Source of the DNA: Allodiplogaster sudhausi
Lineage: Eukaryota > Nematoda > Chromadorea > Rhabditida > Diplogasteridae
Length of the DNA stretch: 64,000 nt
Direction of reading: 5' to 3'
NCBI GenBank assembly: GCA_945643635.1
Contig: CALZFC010000007.1
Coordinates: 1,494,501-1,558,500 of the forward strand
Every line of letters begins with the position of its first letter. Position 1 is the first letter of the stretch. The notes beneath the pieces were generated by a model that made no database searches, had not been told where the DNA came from, and was given only the letters and a program-made list of their open reading frames with translations. Position numbers and translations under genes: made by a program. Positions 16,653-26,880 of this stretch are shown here, in pieces.

Positions 16653-17811
16653 ATGGCGTCTTCATCGGGAGCGGTGCGGGCGTTGTCGATGGAACTGCGG
16701 AGTTTGCAGTCGAAACCAATGGAGGGGTTTGTCATCGAGGCCAGCGAAGACAATCTTTTTGTGTGGAACGTCGGCATTTACGGCCCTCCCCAGACGCTGT
16801 ACCAGGTAGTTCTCGCGTCGATCTGATGCTGCGTGGTGCAGAGTGTCTTTTCTTTGCCAGGGCGGCTACTTCAAGGCCACCATTCGGTTTCCTGCCAACT
16901 ATCCGTACTCACCGCCAAGTGTCAAGTTCATCACGAAAGTCTGGCACCCGAACGTCTATGAAGTTTGTTGTGTTCATTTGCTGAATTGCTCTTGCTGTAA
17001 AACTTTTCATGAGTATGAGTATATTTGTATTTGTAGAACGGCGACCTTTGCATCAGCATCCTCCACCCTCCCGTCGATGATCCACAAAGCGGAGAGCTTC
17101 CTTGTGAGAGGTGGAATCCCACCCAGAATGTTCGGTGAGTTGGTGACACGAATCGCTTGGTTTGGATTTTAATCCACAATTATCTAGGACAATTTTGCTG
17201 TCCGTGATCTCGCTGCTGAACGAGCCGAACACTTCTTCCCCTGCCAATGTCGACGCCTCCGTCATGTACAGGAGGTGGAAAGAAGGAGCCGATAGCCAGT
17301 ATGAAAATATCGTCAGGTCGGACTCCCTTTTTTTTGGCGGAAATGACTTCCAGGCCACATGTGAAACCGGTTTAAATGCGAATGTCTTTCATTGTTGTTT
17401 CATGATGTCTCTTTCAGACAACAAGTGGAGTTATCGAAGGTAGAAGCAAAACACGATGGGGTCGTTGTCCCGGAAACAATCGATGAGTATTGTATCAAGG
17501 AGAAGCCCGTGGACCAGGACGACTTCGACTGCATCGACTACGGTAGCATTTGTTTTGTTAATATTCTGGTAGTTTTATTTATCTGGCTGTGAAGACATGC
17601 TTATCCAGTTTATATATTTTCATTGCTCTCCACAAAATACTTGAATGATAAATAAGTTTGTTGTAGCCATAACGAGAATCTAGCATTCGCCACATTATTC
17701 TTGAACGACCCTTTAAAGTTGCCTGTCTTGGTCGCAGATGACAACTACTACAATGACAGCGAATGTGAAGACGACGAGGACGAGGAGGACTCTGGAAACG
17801 GGCAGAACTAA
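16653..17811 (+). CDS. UBE2R2: Ubiquitin-conjugating enzyme E2 R (CDC34-like)
   Basis: E2 enzyme that works with SCF-type cullin-RING ligases to build Lys48-linked ubiquitin chains. Exons 16653-16805, 16861-16962, 17037-17134, 17188-17316, 17418-17542 and 17738-17811 give 226 residues. The UBC fold is clear: '[20 protein letters not shown]', '[18 protein letters not shown]' and the active-site Cys in '[12 protein letters not shown]'. It has the acidic insertion loop '[10 protein letters not shown]' that is specific to the CDC34/UBE2R and UBE2G families, then '[16 protein letters not shown]'. The C-terminal extension ends in an acidic tail (Asp/Glu run before 'SGNGQN'), which in CDC34 docks on the cullin basic canyon. 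This separates it from UBE2G. The gene ends TAA. Confidence 0.95.
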
Positions 17812-18143
17812 GCGGTTTCACACGGGACACATATTCTATTTGTACTCTGAATCTGAAGAGATTTCATAATTGACAAAGCTCAGTGTGTATGTACCCTAAC
17901 CACTCGATACTCCTTCTTGTACATTATGTGGAATTCGATATCCTTGATATATGGCTATGTGCATTGCTTGTGACAGCGATAAAGTTTGAGGACCTCGTAA
18001 AGGACTCAGAGATTTACTCAGCACGTTCGTGACTTCTGCGTTGGCAACGCAAACTACTGACAGATGAATGGGAAAGAATACTACGATTCTGCTTTTGTTT
18101 CTGTAGAGGTTTTTGTCGACGCGTAGGGTAATCTCCTTTTAGA
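17812..18143. other. UBE2R-LSM6 spacer
   Basis: A 332-bp stretch containing the UBE2R 3' UTR and LSM6 upstream region. No further gene is visible. A pyrimidine tract followed by AG (CTCCTTTTAG) ends one base before the LSM6 ATG. Confidence 0.5.
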
Positions 18144-18492
18144 ATGACGACGAAGAGACTGAATCCGTCTGAGTTCCTACGCCAAATGATTGGCAAGCCA
18201 GTTGTTGTGAAGCTGAACTCTGGAGTGGACTACCGTGGAGTTCTCTCTTGTCTTGATGGGTTCATGAACATTGCCCTCGAGCAGACGGAAGAGTACGTCG
18301 ACGGCCAGCTTCAGGTTTATTTCAATTTTCCTACAGTTACAATACGACTTAGGAAATGCTGAAACATTCCATGTACTATTTAACAGAATGATGAACCGAA
18401 ATATAACTAACTGCGGACAATTTCAGGCGAAGTACGGAGACGCCTTTCTCCGCGGCAACAATGTTCTCTACATTTCAACTCACCGGAGATGA
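18144..18492 (+). CDS. LSM6: U6 snRNA-associated Sm-like protein LSm6
   Basis: Subunit of the LSm1-7 ring (cytoplasmic mRNA decay) and the LSm2-8 ring (nuclear, binds the U6 snRNA 3' end). Exons 18144-18314 and 18427-18492 give 78 residues, matching the usual 80. The translation starts 'MTTKRLNPSEFLRQMIGKPV' and contains the Sm1 motif 'VVVKLNSGVDYRGVLSCLDG' with 'MNIALEQTEEYVDGQ'. The Sm2 motif is 'DAFLRGNNVLYIST'. It terminates in TGA, which is evidence that TGA acts as a normal stop in this genome. Confidence 0.95.
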
Positions 18493-18712
18493 CCCCCCTA
18501 TTTTATTCGTTTACTTATGCTCTACTCTCACCTCCATTGTATTTTCCTTATTTTTGTGACGAATGAACTTGAAATTCTACGAGTTGAAATGATGTCCAGA
18601 TATCACGTAATCTCTTCGCAGCTATCTATTCGTGGCAGGCTTATGATAAGCGGTGGGAAGGAGAAGAGAGGAATGGAGACAGAGAAGAAAGTGAATGTGG
18701 TGAGGCAGTGAG

Positions 18713-20358
18713 ATGACTCGAGTGGGCGTCCTGCCGACTCTGGCAGAAGTTGATTTCGCTCTGCTGCGTCGTGAAGAAGGCGACGGTCGCAATGACGGCC
18801 ACCGCGACTCTCTCCGGGCTCTGCTTCTTCTCGTCCTCTTCGCAATTACTTTCTTCGCAGTTATGGTTCGTGTCCTGCTCTCGTTTTTTTCAAAAGGGAA
18901 AGCAGCTGCGAATGCTGATTATGTCGATTAAATTGTGGCGGAAAAATCCTTAAAAAATATCCTGGTTCTATTTCTGTGATCAAATTCTAGATTCTTTGAA
19001 CCCTGAAACATTGTTATTCAAGTATTGGAGAGGAATGTTAATTCTGGAAAGATAAGTTATTTTTTCTTATTGCAATAGGAAGAAAGGCTTCATCTCTAAC
19101 TGCAGTATTTTACGTATGTTGTGTGAGGCTGAGATGAATGTCTTTCAGTCCTCCTCGCTGATGCAGCAGCGTCTCTCTCCGAACAGCCGCCTGCTCAGTC
19201 TGCTCTCCTGTATGGGTGCGGGAGTCTTCCTCTCCGCCTGCCTTCTCGACCTCCTCCCCGATGTCACCGAATCTTTCGAGAAGGCCGAGCTTGCTGTGGA
19301 CTTCCCTCTGCCACAAGCAACCATTGGTCTCGGATTTCTCATGGTTCTGGCCCTTGAGCAGGTTTCATTTTTCACGATTGGCATTTCATCAATGATTCTC
19401 GTTAGAATCGATATGAAGAACCAAATTAGGTTGTTTTCAGTTTGCTCTCCTTCTGCAAGAGAGGCGAGCTCTGTCAGCCGGGTATTCCCTGCACGGCCAC
19501 TCCCATGAAGATGGAGATGAAGAGGCTCACGGGGATCCCTCCAGTCTTCCCCCTGAAGCCCCCTCTCCTCCAGCTGCTCTGCCAGCAATCTTGCTAGTCG
19601 CTTCGCTGTCTCTACACGCTCTCTTCGAAGGGCTTTCCCTTGCTGTCATCCCGGACGCCGCCAAGCTTCTCCAGGTTGGCTTTGCCTGGCTTCTATTGCG
19701 AGCAAATTGGAAATGAGGCCTGGGCCAACCAGTGTTTGCTGATTCGTAGAGTGGTAAAGAAATGTAGAGTGAGCCAGGTGTTCGCCGCTCTTTTGCTGCA
19801 CAAGAGTCTGATTGGGTTGTCCCTTGGCATTCGTCTTGTCGCTGCACAACTCAGGCCTCTAGTGGTCGCTGCCTGTGCCATCATCTTCTCTATTCAGGTT
19901 CCCATTCTCGCCCTCCCTATATATTACGCTCAATTTTAGTTCTACAACTTGTTATATAACATTTCGCTTAATCTCAAAAAAAATTTTTAAATATGTTTTT
20001 CTTTGCAAATTCATAGTAAAAGTCGTCCTAGTGGATTCGTTTTGCACAGGTTCTGATAGGCGGGCTGGCAGGCCTGTGGATCATGAGTGCGCTTGGAGGG
20101 AGGGCGGGGACTCTCGTGTCCGCGACCCTCCAAGGCATCGCCTGCGGGACCTTCCTCTTCATCACAACAATGGAGGCCCTCCCCCACGAGCTGCCGTCTC
20201 ACTCGGGAGTCTCTGGCCGGCCAGCACGGCTCTTGGCAGTCCTCGCTGGCTGCGGTGTGGTAGTTCTCTTCATCTTTCTCTTCCCAGAAGACTCTCATGC
20301 CCCCAGTCCCCCTCTCCCCCCAACCCTCAGCACAACTAGAAAAGTTCCGTTCTTTTAG
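18713..20358 (+). CDS. ZIP-family (SLC39) zinc/iron transporter, ZIP1-3-like
   Basis: Multi-pass transporter expected to move Zn2+ (or Fe2+) into the cytosol. Exons 18713-18865, 19149-19361, 19441-19674, 19778-19897 and 20050-20358 give 342 residues. The first membrane segment is 'LRALLLLVLFAITFFAVM'. The second follows 'LLSLLSCMGAGVFLSACLLD', with the ZIP II motif 'LLDLLPD'. A cytosolic His-rich loop is present ('HGHSHEDGDEEAH', about 19485-19530), then the transmembrane-4 metal site 'SLHALFEGLSLAV' (H...E pattern) and the transmembrane-5 site 'FAALLLHKSLIGLSLG'. Segments 6-8 follow. The tail is Pro/Ser-rich and short. Subfamily II (ZIP1/2/3) fits best; the exact paralogue cannot be fixed by eye. 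The start at 18713 is the first in-frame ATG before the first membrane segment. Confidence 0.9.
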
Positions 20359-21081
20359 TTTCCTCGATCTGGGTATTTTTCAATTTCCACTCATCAGCCT
20401 TTCATCTTCTTTACCTTGCGATAGTTCTTCACTTAACATTCCACTCTAATTCTCTTTGCTTTACAACCTGGAATGCTTTTATTGGCCATGCACTTACTTT
20501 CTCCGACTCAAGTCCTTTCATTACGGTTGATATGTTTAATGATGCCATATCTTCTCGTCTGCCTTACCATTAGGTGTGTCAACTAACCTTATTTTGTTAA
20601 TGCATTTTTCTTAAACTAACCAATCTTTCCATTAGGTATTGTGAGAGAGATGCTGCAACGAAAAGAAGGATCTGAAGGGTGCTTTTCCCATTTTACGTCA
20701 CAAAGATTTACCCTGCCATTGGAATGAAAAAGTGTAACTAGTCTTGGTGTCCTACCCTTGATGTTCGTTTTTGCATTGTTCCTTTCATTGAGAATACTGT
20801 ATGTATATAAGATTTTATAGTGCTTCTTACTCTTTGTAAATGCAATCGTTTCCAGTGTTATCTGCGTTCTATTTTGCTGGCAACGCGGGTAAAGTCTATT
20901 TTAGCTCGAACTGAGATGTTCCGTAACACTTGGAGTACTGTATGGTGACACGAATCCGTCTCATCATATTTGAAAGGATGACACTAAAAGCTAAAGGATA
21001 TCGTTTCCTTATAAAAATTTCTAAGCTGGCTGGTGATGCGATCGAAAAGGGTCGAATAGATTGCTCTGCTTCATTAGCGGA
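20359..21081. other. ZIP-BLTP2 spacer
   Basis: About 720 bp, moderately AT-rich, holding the ZIP 3' UTR and the BLTP2 promoter region. I see no gene, repeat family or RNA gene. Confidence 0.55.
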
Positions 21082-22534
21082 ATGATCTTATTAATATCTG
21101 TTTTCGTCGTGATACTTTCCGCATGGCTACTGCTGAGGTTGGAATACCCAAGGAGGAAGCAGAGAGGGAGAGAGAAGAGGTGATGAGTACCATGCCAGGT
21201 ACACGGGCCACTCACTACTCAGCGGCTTTCTCCGACAAGTCACTGGAATCCCTTTACGAATCAAATCGGTTGGCTGACTACGGCTATACGGAGTGGAAGT
21301 GGACTTTGGGGAGAAGGCCTTTCTTCACATCCGTTCTGTCACATTCACATTCTTCCCTTCTCACTTCAGGTGAGGGGATGTGACGGGTCCTCGGGATGAG
21401 TCAGGGGATCAGGTATTGATTTCAGCAAACCCCTTCTCCTGTCAGTACACGATGTTCGAGTGGAGAGCAGCGCCTCTCTCTCCCTTCTCATCAGCAAGTC
21501 ATCGAATTCCTCTTCATCTAACACCAATTCCTTGTCTTCTGGTCTAAAGTCACTTATCCAGGTTTGAATTGGCTCAAGAATGGGTACGGTATGAGAAGAG
21601 AGAAGATTACGGCAGTGTTGTTGAGTACATCGCCGTGCACGTGAACAGCGTGCAGCTGGTAGTGCTGGAGGCGGTTCCGACGTGTCTGATCCACGCAACC
21701 CTCGACGACATCCGATTGGAGGCATTCAGAGGAAGACGCAGTTGGCAGGTTACTTGTCTTTCTCTTTCTCTTTCTCTTTCTCTTTCTCTTTCTCTTTCTC
21801 TTTCTCTTTCTCTTTCTCTTTCTCTTTCTCTTTCTCTTTCTCTTTCCAACTTCCTCTTTGCTCAGGCCGAAGCAAGCTGCAGTCTTGGCCATGCGAAGGT
21901 GTTGCAACGCAGCGGAGTATTTGGGACTCCTCCTTGTCTAGCTGAAGTCTCTCTCGGGTTCTCGATGTCTCTCGATTCTTCTTCTAATTCCACATTCTCT
22001 ACTCAACTAACCCTGCAAGATCCTCTGGTCTCCATCTCTGATCGTTAGTTTTTTTTCAAATGTTTTTATTTATTCTCGGTGCTTTAATTTCATTCAGAGT
22101 CTTTTGCACTGACTAACTCAAATATACTGTGAAATGTTGAGGGATTTTGGAAATTGGCGTGGGTTCTGGAGTTGTGGATGAGAAGAGGGGTCGCTTGCCT
22201 TCTCAGGCTTCCCCTGCAGCTCCTCCCAACTCTCCTCTTCTTTGGTTGAATGGACAGCTTGTTCTTAGCGCTTTCACCCTTCGTTATTCTGCTCGTTTTG
22301 ACAGTGCCGTGTCAGTTTAAGAATCTCATCTCTTATTAATTCTTCGATTAAAAATATGCTGGTCAAAGTAATAAATGTTCAGCCGTACGCTGAGTTTGAG
22401 TGGCGGGCGATGTGAAGTGGCGAAGGAGGGCGAGCAACTCCAGGTCAGCATCGCAGAAGTCAGCCTCAGCGAACAAGCCAAGCAGTCGCTCTTCAGATGT
22501 GCTTCTGTCGCTGCTGCCGCTCAAGTTAGTATCC

Positions 22535-22590
<56 letters not shown>

Positions 22591-24190
22591 CTCGCTCTCC
22601 CTCTCCTCTCCCTCGCCACGCCCTCTTTCTCTCAACTCTCTCTCTGCCTGCTCTCAGTTGGCGCCGGAACGCGTGTTGGAAGTGCTGGTGGACGGGACTC
22701 GGGTGGTGCTTCCCCTGGAAGACGCCCTTTGCTGGCAGACTCATCTCAGTTCACTATCTCGATTCTTCTCTCCCTCGGCCCCTCCCTGTCCAGGCCCTCC
22801 CCTTCCTTCCTTCCCTCCTCTTCTCCCTGACATCAGTTTGAAAGTGTCCGGTGTCTCGTGTCGACTCATTGCTGTCAATGGATGCGAATGGAATGCGAGT
22901 GGAGACTTCCTACATCTTTCTGTTCTCAACTCTGCTTTCAAGGTTGACGAGTTCTTTCTAATTCCGTGCCAATTAACTTGTTTTCACGAGCAGGCTGAAC
23001 TGGACTGCCTCTCCCTCCGGGTTGTCACTCACGAGAAGAAGAGTGAAAGCATTGGAGTATCGTCCTTTTCTCTCCATCGTTGGGGAGAAACTCTCTTCGT
23101 TGGGGCTGCTATTATTGAGGTTTCTTTTACCAATTCTGATTGGATGTTGAAAAAGGAAATACCAATGCAGATTTTTCCGAATTCCGTAGCGCGTAGTGAT
23201 ACAGTACTCTTGCAGTGGTGGCGGGACCCAGACAGTTCAAGTCGTTTGCAAATTGGTGTGGACGACTTGAAAGTGGAGTGGGAGGAGCGATTGATTTAAC
23301 AGTTGGCTGGGCTCCTCTCCAGAGTGACGTTGGCTCCGCCCACTTCCTCGAAGGCTCCGCCCCATTCTCCTCTCTTCATCGAGGCAACCATTCGGAATCT
23401 CTCTGCGGTTGCACTCGTACACAAGACATCTTTCGTCTGCCTCCACACTTCTCAGCTCATCCTCACCAGAGCAGCAACTCTGACTGAGAGATCAACTACG
23501 GTATGTAGTTCAGGAAGTTTGAAAGAACAGACTAAATATCAACTGTATTTAGATGACATTAATGGAGTGCCGAATTGTGAGTGGAGTAGCAGAAGGAGAG
23601 AGGAGTGAAGGCTTCTCAATGGAAGACATCTTGGCGGTCTCTCCCATGGCAATGAGCTACTGGGATGGCCAAGACGGAGAGAGCAGATGTTGGAATGAGG
23701 CAGAAGTGCAGAAGAGACAGACACAACGGAGGAAGATTCTCTTCGAATCACGGAAACTCGCACTTCATGGCGCGGCCACTAGAGTTCAGGTAGGAATTCG
23801 CTTCCCCAGATATGGTTCCATCCACACAAATAAACGCGACATTCAAGCAATAACTTTTCAGATCGCGGTCTCGAATAATCGTCTACTTCTTCAGTTCCCC
23901 GGGTCACTCTTTCTCGCCTGGTCACCAACGGTTCATAAACTTATACGTCATCTGGTCTCAGTTACTAAACTGTCAGTTGTCTCAGATAAAAAAAATATTA
24001 GAATTTAATTGATTTGGTATTCTGCATTTTCAGACATTTCTTACGGGTATTCTCTGATCTCTCTACTTCTTCTACCCCTGGTCCTTCTTTGGCGCTTGCA
24101 CTGCTTACTGATGATTCTGTACAAGTTGATCTCGAACTACCCAATCATCACTTGTTAGTCCATGGGAGGGAGAACAAGGGAGAGAGAGAG

Positions 24191-24231
<41 letters not shown>

Positions 24232-26699
24232 ACAATGGTAATGATTGGCTGCTGAAGAATGAGCTGGCGCGTGCCAGTTCTTCAAGTCGAGCTGTCTCCT
24301 CAACGACAAGCTACGATTATTTCTCCTTCTCTCTCCACTTTCATGGACGGCGCGCTTATTCTCTCTGCTACTGTTTGTGCTTATTTCCTTTGTGTCATTG
24401 GTCATCATTTGAACCTGAAAAATATTAAATATCTATATTTGTCTATTCGCATATTATTTAATATATTTGTATATTTATTTAAATTTTTTAAATTAAATTA
24501 ATTAATATATTTATTTTTGTACAAAGCCATATTTGAAATTATGGTAAAGATGTCCAGGAATTGTCTGAAGTAATAACATTCGGTCCTCATAATTTGGACT
24601 AATTTTAACGCTAGTGAAAAAGCAAAAGTTCATTCAGGACATTCGTATCAGCCGGCTTCTGCGAGATGTCATGCAAGATAAGTGTCGCGCGGTCTTTACT
24701 GGCCTTCAGACTTCCTCCAACAAATTGTGGTCGTGGACAGCGGAGAAGATGCTCTTCCATCTGCCCTTCCAATTCGATTTCGCTCAAGTCTTCGATGAGG
24801 TACTTAAGAACATTTTTTATTTCACTTCGTATTCTTTATGGTACTTGTATTTCAGTTTATAACAGCAATCAAGTGGATGCGAGAGGTTGGAGGGAAGAAG
24901 CCGGGGAGACCAATTGATCCATTTCTTGCTGCAGACCTCCATGTGGCCATTCAGGTTTTTAGAATATTTATATTTTATTAGCTTTTATTTGTATTGTCCT
25001 AACTTGAATTCCTCTTAGGAAGCCATCCTTGAAATGGAAGACGATCCATTCGAGCGAGCCCTTCAGACAAATCACGAACTTGGCGAGGATGAAGTCTTCG
25101 AGTGCGAGAGAAGAAGGCAGATGCTCGCGCAGAGAATTATGCAGCTCACGAAGAGGCTGCCTCTCCTTTCCAGTTAGACTTTTCTTCTCTCTCTCTCCCT
25201 CTTCCTCTCTCTCTCTCTCTTTCTCTATGTCTCCCTTTCTCTCTCTCTCCCTCTTCCTCTCTCTCTCTTTCTCTCTTTCTCTCTTTCTCTATGTCTCCCT
25301 TTCTCTCTCTCCCTCTTCCTCTCTCTCTCTTTCTCTCTTTCTCTCTGTCTCCCTTTCTCTCCCTCTTCTCTCTTCAGAGACCAAGATGGATGAATTGTAC
25401 CGGTCCCTCCTGGAGCGCAACGGTGCCATCTACATGAGTCGTCGCACTCAGCTCGGCGACTCTCAGACTCCTCTTCTTCGCTCTGAATGGCAGAGATTTG
25501 AACTTCGCGCCTTTGCCGATGAATCGATGCGAACTGATGCTTCCTGTCTTCAGCTTATGGCTGCTCTGGATCCACTCGCGTACGTCTCTCTCTATCTCTC
25601 TCTCTCTCTCTCATTACCAATCTCTAGTATCTCTCTTTTTTCATTCTCTTCTCTCTTTCCCCATTCTCTCTTCTATTTGTACATATCTCTTCTGCCTGAA
25701 GCTGCTGCCCATTACAGTACCCTTCCCCCCGGGATGGAGTTCTCTACCCTGTGGGGTCGTCAGATGCAACTGGACTTATCTGGCTGGCTGGTGTCCTTCA
25801 AAGACTACCCGCAGCCCTACTTGGATGCACGAGATGTGCATCTCTTTGGCCAGTTGGTGGCGGCGGAGCGTCTCTCTCACTCGGGTCGCAGTCTCCGTGA
25901 GTGCCGCGTCCCCCTTCCGCCCCCTTGGGCTGCCGCTACCGTACTCCGCAACATTGCTCCTCTTAAGTTCTTCTTCGATCTTCAGTGTGGTCAGCTAATA
26001 GAGTGAGATATTGTTTATTAAAATAGTCTTTTCTTATTCTTTTACTCAGAAAGTGAAGATCTTCGTACGAATTACGGCCCATGCTGGGAGCCCTGTCTGA
26101 CTATGATCTCGTTGTGCTGGAACAACATTAGCTCACCTTCTCGTGATCCATCACCATTGCTCCCGTTCTGCGATAAGATGAGGTTCTCTCTCTCTCTCAC
26201 TCTCTTTCCTTGTATCTCTCTATCTCTCCTTTTCATCTCACGCTTTCAGTTTCTCTCTGTCTCCTTCCTCAATATACCCAAATTTCCTTTCCAGACTCCT
26301 GTTCCACGGCCGTTTCCTTTGGTTGGGACGTCGTGTGGTGACGAATATTCTGGCCTCCCTCGACCCTTTCAACACTTCTGAGAGGGTTGAGATGTGTTGG
26401 GGCGAAATGGGATTGGAGTGGCAAGATGGTGAATGCTTTTCTTATTTTCAGCTTGGTCTGCTCTCTCCATTTGATACCTCATCCATTCTTTCTTCCCTCA
26501 GGCGAGATCCGTATCCGCTCTGGCTTGGATGTCTTCTTGAGAACAGCGTCTCCCTACGATGACTCCCGTGTCCTTGAGCTACCCCATCTTCGTCTCCGCA
26601 TTCAATTGAAGTGGAACAGTGCCGGATCTCCTTCTGACCACCACTCCGTGCTCCTATGTGCTCCTCATAAGCTGCCACATTCTGCAACCGTCAGTGGCC

Positions 26700-26780
<81 letters not shown>

Positions 26781-26833
26781 ACCCGCTCTCTCACCCTCTC
26801 TCTCTTTCTCTCTCTCCCTATCTCTCCCTCCCT

Positions 26834-26880
<47 letters not shown>

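Noticed and set aside
16221..16777. Minus-strand ORFs upstream of and overlapping UBE2R exon 1
   Set aside because: Shadow frames of the UBE2R exon and AT-rich spacer; no similarity or splice continuity.
21562..21598. Apparent one-base frame break in BLTP2 between 'KSLIQ' and 'VVEYIAVHV'
   Set aside because: A 34- or 37-nt intron, or an earlier donor at TT|GTCTTC, keeps the frame. No need to claim a frameshift without transcript data.
21554..21907. Antisense Lys-Arg repeat ORF
   Set aside because: It is the translation of the (TTTCTC)n intron microsatellite.
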